Part shown: positions 1-7,737 of the stretch, piece by piece | How the letters are laid out: each line of letters starts with the position of its first letter | How positions within the stretch are numbered: the stretch's first letter is position 1 | NCBI GenBank assembly: GCA_021826795.1 | Contig: JAKAYM010000002.1 | Coordinates: forward strand, 1 to 39,496 | DNA: 39,496 nt | Source: Thermoplasmata archaeon | GTDB lineage: Archaea > Thermoplasmatota > Thermoplasmata > Thermoplasmatales > Thermoplasmataceae | Direction: 5' to 3' | The notes under the pieces: generated by a model | What the model saw: only the letters and a program-made list of their open reading frames with translations | The model's database searches: none | What the model was told of the DNA's origin: nothing | Made by a program: the position numbers and the translations under genes

Positions 1-433
1 CCAGATAGATCTTTATGAAATAGCTTCCAACATAGTTTATCCATCATACATTAGCCTTTTTTCTGCATTTGAGTATTATTCAATTACTGACCAGATTATA
101 AAAAAATATAGTGTAATATCTATTAAGCGGCACAGAAATATAGAACTGGAAAAAAATTTAATAGAATTTAATTTTATAAAAAGAGAAAAATTTTTTGGAT
201 ATAAAAGAATAGACAATATATACATTGCAACTCCTGAAAAAGCGTTTATAGATTCAATATATTATAAGAATCCCGAATTTTCTTATGTGGAGGAATCTTT
301 CAATAGGGCTATGAGATCTAAATTAATTGATGTTAAAAAATTAATAGAATACGCAGAAAGAATGGGTTCACCTGCTTTAAAAAATAAAGTTACATTACTG
401 ATTAAAAATTACAGGAGTGGACAAAATGATTGA
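1..433 (+). CDS. abiEi: AbiEi-like antitoxin, 5'-truncated by window edge
   Basis: An open frame enters from the left edge (first full codon at base 2) and ends at TGA 431-433, giving 143 visible residues without the N-terminus. The text ATPEKAFIDSIYY about 80 residues in is the signature of the AbiEi / type IV antitoxin C-terminal domain (compare the ASPERAxxD pattern in the family), and it is followed by a helical tail ending IKNYRSGQND. The family normally has an N-terminal winged helix that represses its own promoter; that part is outside the window. The stop overlaps the start of the next gene (AbiEii toxin at 426) by 8 bases, the usual antitoxin-toxin coupling. The assignment is fairly sure because toxin and antitoxin support each other. 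The upstream promoter cannot be seen. Confidence 0.72.
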   Translation, partial: QIDLYEIASNIVYPSYISLFSAFEYYSITDQIIKKYSVISIKRHRNIELEKNLIEFNFIKREKFFGYKRIDNIYIATPEKAFIDSIYYKNPEFSYVEESFNRAMRSKLIDVKKLIEYAERMGSPALKNKVTLLIKNYRSGQND

Positions 434-1214
434 TGAAAAGACTTTAATGCAGCACTCATATAAATTTCTGGATATAAGGCAGCTTGAAAAGGATTATTTG
501 CTGACACTTTTATTATATGAAATTTACAATGAATTCGATGATGAATTAATATTCAAGGGAGGTACTTCCTTAAAATACTTTTATAATTTAAACAGGTTTT
601 CAGAAGACCTTGACTTTTCATATTTATCCGAAGAAAAATCTTTAAACTCAATTTATGTTAAAATGAACAGGGCACTTAAAAATGTTAATTTGCAATATGA
701 TATAATAAACACAGAACATAGAGGGCATAAAGAAGGAGATACTGTTGTTGGCATAAATTATGAGCTTAGAATAAAGGGCCCATTATATAATGAATTAAAT
801 TATATGGAAAACATAGATATAGATTTAAGCTTGAGAAATGACATCATATTACCTCCAGATATAAAGTATCTGACACCACCCTATCCTGATATTCCAATGT
901 TTCCTGTGCCTGTAATGAATTTAAAAGAGATTATTTCTGAAAAGGTAGCCTCAATCATTGAACGTGATAAGATGCGTGATATATATGATTTATATTTTCT
1001 TATTAAATTCCATAATTTGCAACCAGACTTAAAATTAATAAATAGAAAATTTGACATGAGGGGAAACAAATTCAACAGCACAGATTTTTTGGATAATATA
1101 GGCAATGCCTTAAATTCAGCAAAATGGAAATCAGAACTTTCTTTCTTAATTAGTCCCCTTCCTGACAGTAAGGAAGTTTTAAAAGTTATAAATGGTGCCT
1201 TCCACAGTATCTAA
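426..1214 (+). CDS. abiEii: AbiEii-type nucleotidyltransferase toxin (DUF1814 family)
   Basis: This encodes 262 residues from ATG 426. A GTG nine bases upstream (417) is possible, but AGGAG at 413-417 lies 8 bases before ATG 426 and fits as its ribosome site. Motif I is GGTSL (residues 45-49). Motif II is RFSEDLDFS (57-65), with the two metal-binding aspartates D61 and D63. The third family block, KEIISEKVASIIERDKMRDIYDLYFL, follows near residue 165-190. AbiEii proteins are polymerase-beta-fold NTP transferases that poison translation, and the MenT relatives modify tRNA 3' ends. All key residues are present, so the toxin looks active. It overlaps the upstream abiEi by 8 bases, forming a classical antitoxin-first operon. 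The function is known for the family; the target in this organism is not. Confidence 0.85.
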   Translation: MIDEKTLMQHSYKFLDIRQLEKDYLLTLLLYEIYNEFDDELIFKGGTSLKYFYNLNRFSEDLDFSYLSEEKSLNSIYVKMNRALKNVNLQYDIINTEHRGHKEGDTVVGINYELRIKGPLYNELNYMENIDIDLSLRNDIILPPDIKYLTPPYPDIPMFPVPVMNLKEIISEKVASIIERDKMRDIYDLYFLIKFHNLQPDLKLINRKFDMRGNKFNSTDFLDNIGNALNSAKWKSELSFLISPLPDSKEVLKVINGAFHSI

Positions 1215-1328
1215 AAATAAATATATTTACATTTGGAGATATTAATTTCCAGAAATCTATATGCCATCCACTATTGATAACAGAACATATATATAAAAAA
1301 TATCCTTTAACATGTTAAATTTAAAATA

Positions 1329-1358
1329 ACAAGAGTTATATATTTACATAACTCTTGT
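1329..1358. promoter_or_regulatory. 11-bp perfect inverted repeat upstream of the second AbiE-like operon
   Basis: ACAAGAGTTAT (1329-1339) and ATAACTCTTGT (1348-1358) are exact reverse complements separated by 8 bases, ending 10 bases before the start codon at 1369. An A/T-rich TATA-like stretch (AAATTTAAAAT, 1317-1327) lies just upstream, so the repeat covers the expected transcription start. AbiEi antitoxins are known to repress their own promoter by binding inverted repeats, so this is a likely operator for the antitoxin encoded at 2031-2615. The same bases could also form an RNA hairpin in the leader. Confidence 0.55.
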
Positions 1359-1368
1359 ATATTAGATT

Positions 1369-2025
1369 ATGAAACTTCCAATAGTTAAACAATTAAAAAA
1401 TCGAAATCAGATAGAGGTAGCAAAATTGCAGGACGAGTTAGTCCTGTTATTATACAATATAGATAGTTCCCTTGTTCTTCATGGTGGTACGTCTCTATGG
1501 AGATGTTATTCTGGATACCGGTTTTCTGAAGATATATATTTATATTCTGGCAGTTTTTCTGATTATATAAATGATTTTAAAGCAAATATCCAATCCAGTT
1601 CCCTTACATTATTAAAACTAAAGGATACTGGAAACATATTATTTTCCAATATCTTAGATGGCAATGTAAATGTAAAAATAGAAATTAACCATAAGCATTA
1701 TCCCGAAAATCCTGTTGAAATGGACTATGAACTTATTGAAGGCAATACAGTGAATGTATTAACATTGTCTCCTGAAGACCTCATTAAAGAAAAGATATTG
1801 GCATACAATAATAGAAGATTTATCAGAGATTTGTATGATATATACATATTAATAAAACATATTAATCATTCCGAGATGATCCGAGAAAGTTTAATAAATT
1901 TTCTGGATAACAACCAGAAACCTATTGACGAAGATATCCTGAAGACATTGGTATACCAAGGGTTACCACCATCGTACAGCAGAATGCTAGATTATATACA
2001 ACAATATATCAACTCATTGAAGTGA
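1369..2025 (+). CDS. AbiEii-like nucleotidyltransferase, second copy, altered active site
   Basis: This encodes 218 residues. GGTSL at 39-43 and RFSEDIYLYS at 51-60 align with motifs I and II of AbiEii toxins, but the second aspartate of the DxD metal motif is tyrosine here (D55-I-Y57). A later carboxylate strand, VNVKIEIN, and the LSPEDLIKEKI...IRDLYDIYIL block are kept. The protein is therefore a family member with a probably weakened or inactive catalytic centre, or one with altered chemistry. It begins the operon and its partner antitoxin follows at once (overlap at 2022-2025), the reverse of the usual order and of the neighbouring module at 1-1214. It is only distantly similar to the toxin at 426. 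The 11-bp inverted repeat directly upstream is its probable operator. Confidence 0.75.
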   Translation: MKLPIVKQLKNRNQIEVAKLQDELVLLLYNIDSSLVLHGGTSLWRCYSGYRFSEDIYLYSGSFSDYINDFKANIQSSSLTLLKLKDTGNILFSNILDGNVNVKIEINHKHYPENPVEMDYELIEGNTVNVLTLSPEDLIKEKILAYNNRRFIRDLYDIYILIKHINHSEMIRESLINFLDNNQKPIDEDILKTLVYQGLPPSYSRMLDYIQQYINSLK

Positions 2026-2030
2026 TATTT

Positions 2031-2615
2031 ATGAAATATGTGAAGCAATTTTTAAGTACTTTTCAGAATAAATACGTATTCTCTGCAAATGATGTCCAGA
2101 GATTCCTTAGTTTTCGACATGCGAATGGAGATTATTATAAGATATTTCTATCCAATCTGCTTAAAAAAGATAAAATAAACAGGATCAGGTACGGTTATTA
2201 CAGTGTTTACAATGATATCATGCTAACTGGATTTACATACTATCCATTTTATTATGGCCTTGAAAATGCACTGTCCATATTAAAACTCTGGGACCAGGAA
2301 ACAAATCCGGTAATAATTACACCACTACATGTCAGAACCGGATTAATGCAGTTTAATGGAAGAAATTATATTGTCAGGAAGATAGCCAGAGAACTGTTTT
2401 TCGGCTATACATATGTTAAATATTATGATTTTTATATTCCTGTTTCAGACCGAGAAAAGACGTTGATAGATTTCGTTTATTATAACGAAAAAATACCTCC
2501 TGAATTATTCAATGAACTAAAGGCTAATGCAGATAAGAAAATATTAAAAACATACATTTCTAAAATATCAGAAAATAAGGTAAGAAAGAAAATATTAAAC
2601 TCTCTGGAACGTTGA
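2031..2615 (+). CDS. AbiEi-like antitoxin with N-terminal winged helix
   Basis: This encodes 194 residues from ATG 2031. A GTG at 2022, overlapping the toxin stop, is the alternative start and would add three residues. GTGAT at 2022-2026 could serve as the ribosome site because it matches the archaeal 16S 3' end. Residues 1-60 look like a winged helix-turn-helix (FSANDVQRFLSFR ... YYKIFLSNLLKKDKINRIRYGYYSVY). The C-terminal part contains VSDREKTLIDFVYY, the equivalent of the ATPEKAFIDSIYY block in the truncated antitoxin at 1-433. It is expected to neutralise the preceding nucleotidyltransferase-like protein and to repress the operon through the inverted repeat at 1329-1358. It is confidently AbiEi-like by block and context; its specificity is unknown. 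Confidence 0.7.
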   Translation: MKYVKQFLSTFQNKYVFSANDVQRFLSFRHANGDYYKIFLSNLLKKDKINRIRYGYYSVYNDIMLTGFTYYPFYYGLENALSILKLWDQETNPVIITPLHVRTGLMQFNGRNYIVRKIARELFFGYTYVKYYDFYIPVSDREKTLIDFVYYNEKIPPELFNELKANADKKILKTYISKISENKVRKKILNSLER

Positions 2616-3011
2616 CAGTAACCTAATTTAAACATCCTATAAGTCTATTTATTGCATTTCCATAATAGAGCAATAACATCACCTATGCTGTATTTATTAC
2701 TATCACTATTACAATTACTTTTTATGAAGCCTATGGTAATATTATCATTCCCTGATTAGGATTCAACTATGAAGATATTCCATCTTAAATCAATAGATTT
2801 CAATTCAAGGCACGCATTCGGGAAAATGAAATGATGCTATAAATGCTATGATGGGATTGGAGAAATGTTCAGCAAGAGGTACGCTTTATAACTACACAGA
2901 ATATGGTACACGATCACTTGTATATCAACCACCATTCCTTTTAGAATTTCATTATTTAGTTACTGCTGATAACAATCTAAACTTACAATTATATCAAATA
3001 TATCCTGCGGG
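2616..3011. other. Gene-poor spacer, AT-rich, no supported gene
   Basis: No frame with recognisable protein features spans this stretch. One 55-codon frame (2848-3015) starts with two ATG codons but has no ribosome site or recognised motif, and several stops break every other frame. It is probably decayed accessory DNA between the toxin module and the ATPase gene. Confidence 0.4.
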
Positions 3012-3050
3012 ATAGGAAACACTTACTATAAGTTTCCTGTAGTATAGGAA
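3012..3050. promoter_or_regulatory. Repeated AGGAA/TTCCT elements before the ATPase gene
   Basis: ATAGGAA occurs at 3012-3018 and again at 3044-3050, exactly 32 bases apart. Between them AGGAAAC (3014-3020) is answered by GTTTCCT (3032-3038). They sit immediately upstream of the TATA-like box TTAAATAA (3053-3060), whose centre is 25 bases before the ATG at 3081, so the ATPase mRNA is probably leaderless. The position fits an operator or activator site. Confidence 0.4.
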
Positions 3051-3080
3051 TAATTAAATAACAATTACAGATAACCTGGT

Positions 3081-4370
3081 ATGCCAGACTCTATCCAGCT
3101 TATGAATATTTTAAAGGATCAGAAAGATCGCATGATGCGTTTGATATCTAATGAGAAAATCATAAAGAGAGAATTGCCATTCGATATAAATTCATTAACA
3201 TTAGGGGCTGCCGCCATAATATTAGGGCCGAGAAGGTGCGGCAAATCCACATTTTCATTTGAAATACTTAAAAATATAAAATTTGGATATGTTAATTTTG
3301 ATGATGAACGGTTGAACATATCCTCAGAAAATCTCAATGACGTCCTGGAGGCTATTTATTCCATTGAGGGTGATGTAGATATAATATTATTTGATGAGAT
3401 TCAGGAAGTAACTGGATGGGAAAAGTTCATTTCCAGGCTAATTGATGAAAAAAAAATAATGATAACCGGAAGCAACTCAAGATTATCAGACAGGGATTTG
3501 GCTAATCATATAACAGGTAGGCACATTAATTACAACCTTCTGCCCTTCAGCTTTACGGAATTTCTTCATTATTTTGGATTCAACACAGAAAAGAACAACG
3601 TTTATTCAACAAATAAAAAGGCAGAGTTAATAAATCTTCTCAATAAATATATAGATCTTGGAGGGTTTCCACTGGCATTAAAAATAGGCAGAGATTATTT
3701 AATGGATTTATACAACGATATTATTGAACGAGATATAATACAGGCGTATAACATAAAATTGAAATCTAAATTAAAGGAATTATCCCGATATATTATCAAT
3801 AATTATTCTTCCGAAATAAGTTATAAAAAATTGGGGAATATCCTAAACATATCAGGTAACAGCACAATTAACAACTGGATTTCATACTTTACAGATTCGT
3901 ATATATTTTTTGTTCTTGAAAGATTTTCGTTTAAACTCAAAGAATCCATTATTGCACCAAAAAAAGTCTATATAATAGATAATGGCCTGATAAATATAAA
4001 CGTATTTGATAGAAATATAGGAAGGTTGATTGAGAATACTGTTGCCGTTGACCTTTTAAAATGTAAAAATTATAGCCATAATAACTTTGAAATAAATTAC
4101 TGGAAAGGTTATAATAATAAAGAAATTGATTTTGTTTTACATAAGGGCATGAAAGTACTGAAATTAATAAACGTCACATTTTCTTCATCTATGGAGGATA
4201 TAAAAGAACGCGAAATTAATTCACTCATAAGTGGTTCTAATGAAATGAATTGTGATGATTTAAATATTGTTACATGGGATTTTGAGTCTATTAAAAATTA
4301 TAATGGGAAATCTATTAAATTTATACCTTTATGGAAATGGCTCATGGAGGATATAAAGATTTTTAATTAA
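3081..4370 (+). CDS. AAA-family ATPase with C-terminal DUF4143-like domain
   Basis: This encodes 429 residues. The N-terminal AAA module has Walker A GPRRCGKST (49-57), Walker B IILFDEIQEV (101-110) and a sensor-like MITGSNSRL (127-135), followed by the TGRHINYNLLPFSFTEF segment typical of the AAA_14 / DUF4143 group. A winged-helix stretch (about 225-265) leads to a C-terminal domain with ENTVAVDLLK and YWKGYNNKEIDFVLHKG, the degenerate nuclease-like fold seen in this group. Proteins of this type are very common in archaea, but their biological role is mostly unknown; some are linked to toxin or mobile DNA. The start is supported by a TATA-like box 25 bases upstream (leaderless). It is paralogous to, and convergent with, the gene at 4489-5802. 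Confidence 0.82.
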   Translation: MPDSIQLMNILKDQKDRMMRLISNEKIIKRELPFDINSLTLGAAAIILGPRRCGKSTFSFEILKNIKFGYVNFDDERLNISSENLNDVLEAIYSIEGDVDIILFDEIQEVTGWEKFISRLIDEKKIMITGSNSRLSDRDLANHITGRHINYNLLPFSFTEFLHYFGFNTEKNNVYSTNKKAELINLLNKYIDLGGFPLALKIGRDYLMDLYNDIIERDIIQAYNIKLKSKLKELSRYIINNYSSEISYKKLGNILNISGNSTINNWISYFTDSYIFFVLERFSFKLKESIIAPKKVYIIDNGLININVFDRNIGRLIENTVAVDLLKCKNYSHNNFEINYWKGYNNKEIDFVLHKGMKVLKLINVTFSSSMEDIKEREINSLISGSNEMNCDDLNIVTWDFESIKNYNGKSIKFIPLWKWLMEDIKIFN

Positions 4371-4488
4371 TATTTTATTTGAAAATGGTTTAATATTTTC
4401 TTATCTAAAACAGATAATGTAATATCTTTACTGGAAATTCTCATGATTATTTACGATCCATAACAACTTCAACTTTGTTTATCATCTA
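4371..4488. terminator. Convergent intergenic region with T-runs for both ATPase genes
   Basis: The 118 bases between two facing stop codons are AT-rich and contain oligo-T stretches readable from the plus strand (TATTTTATTT just after the stop, then TATTTTCTT). Archaeal transcription ends mainly at such U-runs. No strong hairpin is visible. Confidence 0.3.
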
Positions 4489-5802
4489 TTACTGGATCAA
4501 TAAAAATTTCCATAAGGGAACAAAATTGATTTTTACTCTATCAATTGTTTTAGTGCCTTCATAATCCCATGTTATAATTTTCAAATTACTACAGTGCAAT
4601 TCTGTTCCAGCTCTTATGATATTTTCAACTTCTCTTTTTTCAATTGATTCATAAGAGGATGAATAAGTTACCTGAAGCAATTGTTCTACATTAGCCTCCG
4701 CATTTATAACAAAATCAACTTCATGATTATAGTAATCTTTCCAGTAGTATAGTGTTTTGTTTGAGTTACTAATTCTCCTGAATAATTCAATGGCAACTAT
4801 ATTTTCCATTTTCTTGCCTTCCTGTTTGGAAAATTTAAATGATAAGGAATTATATATTCCCGTGTCTATGGAGTAAACTTTTTTTAATGATTTATTCTGT
4901 TTTCTTTTTGAGAAGGTATATTTTTCAAGTGTTATAAACAGGTAAGAACCTGAAAGATATTTGAAATATCGTTCCACTGTTCCTATACTTATATTGTATG
5001 ATCTACTTATAGACCTTAATGATGCAACATCACTTATATTAGATAATAATTCTAACGAAATCTGTTCCAGCTGCGATATGTTCCTTACTTTATATCGTTT
5101 TGCAACATCTTTTATAATAATATCATTGAAATAATTTTTAACTAGTTCCTTTTTAACATCGGTATTGTCTATAATTGAAACTTCTGGAAATCCCCCATAT
5201 TCAATATATTCAATGAGCATATTGATTATTTCAAATTTTTTATTAATCATATCAATAACGGAATTTATGCGAATCCCCTTAAAATTCAAAAATTCATAAA
5301 ATGAAAGTGGGAATACAAGAATGTCAATGTGTCTACCGGTTATATATGTTGCATATTCATCACTCAGCAATTTGGATGAGGATCCGGTAACCATACATTT
5401 AATATTTTTTGTCTCAACGAGATATCTTGCGAACCGCTCCCAGCCATTGGCGTTCTGTGCTTCGTCTATAACAACTATTTTTAAATTATCGGGATTGACG
5501 TACTCGTAATATGCCTGGAGCAGTTCCATCAACAGATTGGAATCAATATTTACGGGCAATCTGGGATCCTCAAGATTAATTATAAGTGAATCTTTTTTAT
5601 CATAATGTTCCTGGATATACTTTATACATATACTTGATTTTCCAGACCTTCTAATGCCTTTTATTACGTTTATTGTTTCTGATTCTAGATGCTCTGAAAG
5701 CTTTAAATTATATTCCCGCCTTTCTATCAGGTTTTTCTTGAAATTCCCCCACAGATTATAATCGGTCAATATTTCAATAAGCTCTGATTTGTCAACATCC
5801 AT
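4489..5802 (-). CDS. AAA-family ATPase with C-terminal DUF4143-like domain, paralogue
   Basis: This encodes 437 residues. Walker A is GIRRSGKSS (49-57), Walker B is IVVIDEAQNANGWERF (from 109), and the sensor-like block is VTGSSSKLL, followed by TGRHIDILVFPLSFYEFL. The C-terminal domain has KMENIVAIELFRR and YYWKDYYNHEVDFVINAE. It ends with LKIITWDYEG ... FVPLWKFLL, closely matching the end of the ATPase at 3081 (LNIVTWDFES ... FIPLWKWLM), so the two arose by duplication followed by inversion or by independent arrival of related genes. A TATA-like element at 5822-5832 lies 25 bases from ATG 5802, suggesting a leaderless mRNA, with repeated TTTGACCCAC sites just behind it. The cellular role is unknown. 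Confidence 0.82.
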   Translation of the reverse strand: MDVDKSELIEILTDYNLWGNFKKNLIERREYNLKLSEHLESETINVIKGIRRSGKSSICIKYIQEHYDKKDSLIINLEDPRLPVNIDSNLLMELLQAYYEYVNPDNLKIVVIDEAQNANGWERFARYLVETKNIKCMVTGSSSKLLSDEYATYITGRHIDILVFPLSFYEFLNFKGIRINSVIDMINKKFEIINMLIEYIEYGGFPEVSIIDNTDVKKELVKNYFNDIIIKDVAKRYKVRNISQLEQISLELLSNISDVASLRSISRSYNISIGTVERYFKYLSGSYLFITLEKYTFSKRKQNKSLKKVYSIDTGIYNSLSFKFSKQEGKKMENIVAIELFRRISNSNKTLYYWKDYYNHEVDFVINAEANVEQLLQVTYSSSYESIEKREVENIIRAGTELHCSNLKIITWDYEGTKTIDRVKINFVPLWKFLLIQ

Positions 5803-5830
5803 GTAAGGTTATATTTTGAATATATTTAAA

Positions 5831-5872
5831 TTTGACCCACATGTGGTGCATTTTCTCCAACATTTGACCCAC
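5831..5872. promoter_or_regulatory. Two TTTGACCCAC direct repeats plus CCACATGTGG palindrome
   Basis: TTTGACCCAC stands at 5831-5840 and 5863-5872, again 32 bases apart, just upstream of the TATA-like box of the minus-strand ATPase (start 5802). The first copy runs into the perfect palindrome CCACATGTGG (5837-5846). A spacing of three helical turns fits cooperative binding of one regulator. Confidence 0.45.
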
Positions 5873-6071
5873 GTAAACTGCATAAATGAATTTACAGAGA
5901 ATGCATTTCATGACTAACGAATATTATACAATTACTTCTCAATAGGCAATAAAACTATATAGAACCTATAAATATTTATTCACCGCCATGAATCTAATAG
6001 TATTGCGATATAATCATAAATCCAATGCATCTTTTTGTGCCCCAAACTCATTATATATATAAATTAATTCG

Positions 6072-6347
6072 ATGATTGGTTCATATATAACTGATGGTAC
6101 TTTTCAAGAAAACATTAGCTTAGATGACATTGCTAATAAGATAGACTTCCAAAAATCAATGAGTTCTAGAATAACTACTGCTAACTTGTCAAAACTATCT
6201 AACCGTATTAATAAATTAATCAAAGTAAACAAATTGAATGTTCCAAAATTAGCACTTTCAACTCTCAATTACAGCAAAACAATTACATTATCAGTTTCCC
6301 ATTTTCATATGAAGTTGAAATTGAGACTCTGTTTGACTAGATCTTAG
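6072..6347 (+). CDS. Doubtful small hypothetical protein
   Basis: This 91-codon frame starts MIGSYITDGTFQ and carries a polar, helical middle rich in Ile, Ser and Lys. A TATATATATAAATT stretch (6051-6064) lies upstream but is nearer than the usual 25 bases. No motif is recognised. The last 20 residues (basic and Leu-rich) read like a frameshifted tail, so this may be the front part of a decayed gene. It is reported only as a possible coding region. Confidence 0.25.
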   Translation: MIGSYITDGTFQENISLDDIANKIDFQKSMSSRITTANLSKLSNRINKLIKVNKLNVPKLALSTLNYSKTITLSVSHFHMKLKLRLCLTRS

Positions 6348-6480
6348 GAGATTCTTTCTGCTCTTCAGTTAGTCTGGCAACTATTTTTTCGGTAATTTCG
6401 TTGGAGACACCAAAAGTTACCTGATACCTTGGTTTTCCTGTAACCAAATCTATAACTCATTGTGCTGATAAAACTTCCAT
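6337..6480 (-). pseudogene. Small conserved-looking frame interrupted by one TGA
   Basis: Reading the minus strand from ATG 6480, the frame runs MEVLSAQ, then TGA (6459-6457), then 39 further codons beginning VIDLVTGKPRYQVTFGV and ending ESPKI before TAG. The piece after the stop looks like real protein (balanced composition, GKPRYQVTFG strand, charged C-terminal helix). A single TGG to TGA change would account for the break. The family is not recognised. Readthrough is unlikely because no recoding signal is visible. Confidence 0.35.
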
Positions 6481-6605
6481 CTCATATTACATAAAGGTTA
6501 ATAGTTAATTAAGGTATAAATATTTACAGGGCAGCATATATTCTTACCATGTTACTAAGAGGTTAAATATAGTAATCTAATCAGGACTCAATGATGCCTT
6601 CAACC

Positions 6606-7736
6606 TCACGGGCTGAAATCTCTTCCGAATATTTTCCTGGATATGATCAATTTCTGTATATCAGGAGTACCGTCTCCCAGCAAAAATCCCCTTGATATCC
6701 TGAATTTCCTTTCCATTGATGAGGTTTTTGAATATCCTGCTGCACCTAGTGTCTGAAGCGCATCACTGACCGCATTGAATGCCACTTCGCATCCATAGCC
6801 CTTTACTGCGGCGCTTTCTATGCTGTTGTCCATCCCAGAATTTTCCATGGCAAGGGCCTTGTAGGCAAGTGTCCTTATTGATTCGATCTTTGCCATATCC
6901 TCAGCAAGCCTGAAGGACACTGCCTCGAATTTTGATATTGGCATCCCGAATGCCTTTCTCATCTTTGCATATTCAATTGCCTCATTCAGGGCACCTTCAG
7001 CTATGCCTATGGCGTATAACCCCACATGCACTCTCTGGATGCTTAATATGTCCATGAGCAGTTTGAATCCCTTATTTTCCTCACCAACAAGATATGTTCC
7101 AGGAACCTTGACATTATTCATCCTTATACCGCCAAATTCTCCTCTGAACAGATATGCCATATTTTCAATTTCGTATGGTTCAAGTCCATCCATGGACCTA
7201 TCTGCCATCAGGATGCTTATGCCCTTTCCGGTTCTTGCTGAAATCATATAAATATCTGAAATTCCTGGATTGCTTACAAAGCTCTTTTCTCCGGAAAGAA
7301 TGTAATCAGATCCAGATTTTCTTGCCTCGGTTGCAATATGGTATGCATCCGAACCATGGCCAGGCTCCGTGTATGCTCCGCATATTATTGATTCTCCTGC
7401 AAGATACTGATTTATGTATTTTTCCCTTATAGCCTCATCATTTATATACGGGAGAAGCTTTGAAAAATGGATAGACAAAAATGCAGGCAACGGAAATTCA
7501 TACTTTCCCATCTCTTCTGATAAAATACCCAGGATAACATCATCAACTTTCTCATCTTTATCCAGTGAAATAGTTGATGGCAAAAGTAATTCCGATAAAT
7601 CCTTCATTATCTTTCTGGGAAATATCCTGTTCCTCAGGTATTCTTCATAGTAAGGTACATAATTTTTTTCGCAGTATTCGTCAAAGCTATTCTTTATTAA
7701 TTCTTCCTCATCATTGAGTTTTCCATTAAGTTCCAT
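6606..7736 (-). CDS. Acyl-CoA dehydrogenase
   Basis: This encodes 376 residues from ATG 7736. An in-frame ATG at 7757 lies inside the upstream gene; ATG 7736 directly follows that gene's stop (TAA 7740-7738) with an AAGGGAAA-type purine site before it. It carries the flavin/substrate block AYTEPGHGSD (121-130), the middle beta domain, and the C-terminal helical domain with RKAFGMPISKFEAVSFRLAEDMAKIES and ALQTLGAAGYSKTSSMER. It would oxidise acyl-CoA to trans-2-enoyl-CoA with FAD, passing electrons to an electron-transfer flavoprotein. The position of the usual catalytic glutamate (EGT near the C-terminus in medium-chain enzymes) reads G-D-G-T, so D355 replaces Glu, or the base sits elsewhere as in isovaleryl-type enzymes. 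It is co-transcribed with the hydratase/dehydrogenase fusion immediately upstream. Confidence 0.9.
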   Translation of the reverse strand: MELNGKLNDEEELIKNSFDEYCEKNYVPYYEEYLRNRIFPRKIMKDLSELLLPSTISLDKDEKVDDVILGILSEEMGKYEFPLPAFLSIHFSKLLPYINDEAIREKYINQYLAGESIICGAYTEPGHGSDAYHIATEARKSGSDYILSGEKSFVSNPGISDIYMISARTGKGISILMADRSMDGLEPYEIENMAYLFRGEFGGIRMNNVKVPGTYLVGEENKGFKLLMDILSIQRVHVGLYAIGIAEGALNEAIEYAKMRKAFGMPISKFEAVSFRLAEDMAKIESIRTLAYKALAMENSGMDNSIESAAVKGYGCEVAFNAVSDALQTLGAAGYSKTSSMERKFRISRGFLLGDGTPDIQKLIISRKIFGRDFSP

Positions 7737-7737
7737 T

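Larger units (their letters stand above)
5873..6605. other. Relic-rich spacer between ATPase and acyl-CoA dehydrogenase genes
   Basis: Apart from one doubtful small frame (6072-6347) and one stop-interrupted small frame on the other strand (6337-6480), no gene is seen. The base composition is strongly AT-rich, unlike the adjacent fatty-acid genes, and the transition to richer DNA comes near 6600. It is probably an edge between accessory and core DNA. Confidence 0.4.

Noticed and set aside
2848..3015. 55-codon frame with FLLEFHYLVTADNN, faintly like a contractile-tail-associated protein domain
   Set aside because: No ribosome site, no neighbours of that type and too short to judge; probably chance or deep decay.
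6457..6459. In-frame TGA read as selenocysteine or recoded tryptophan
   Set aside because: No selenocysteine-type structure nearby, and many other genes here end at TGA, so TGA is a normal stop.
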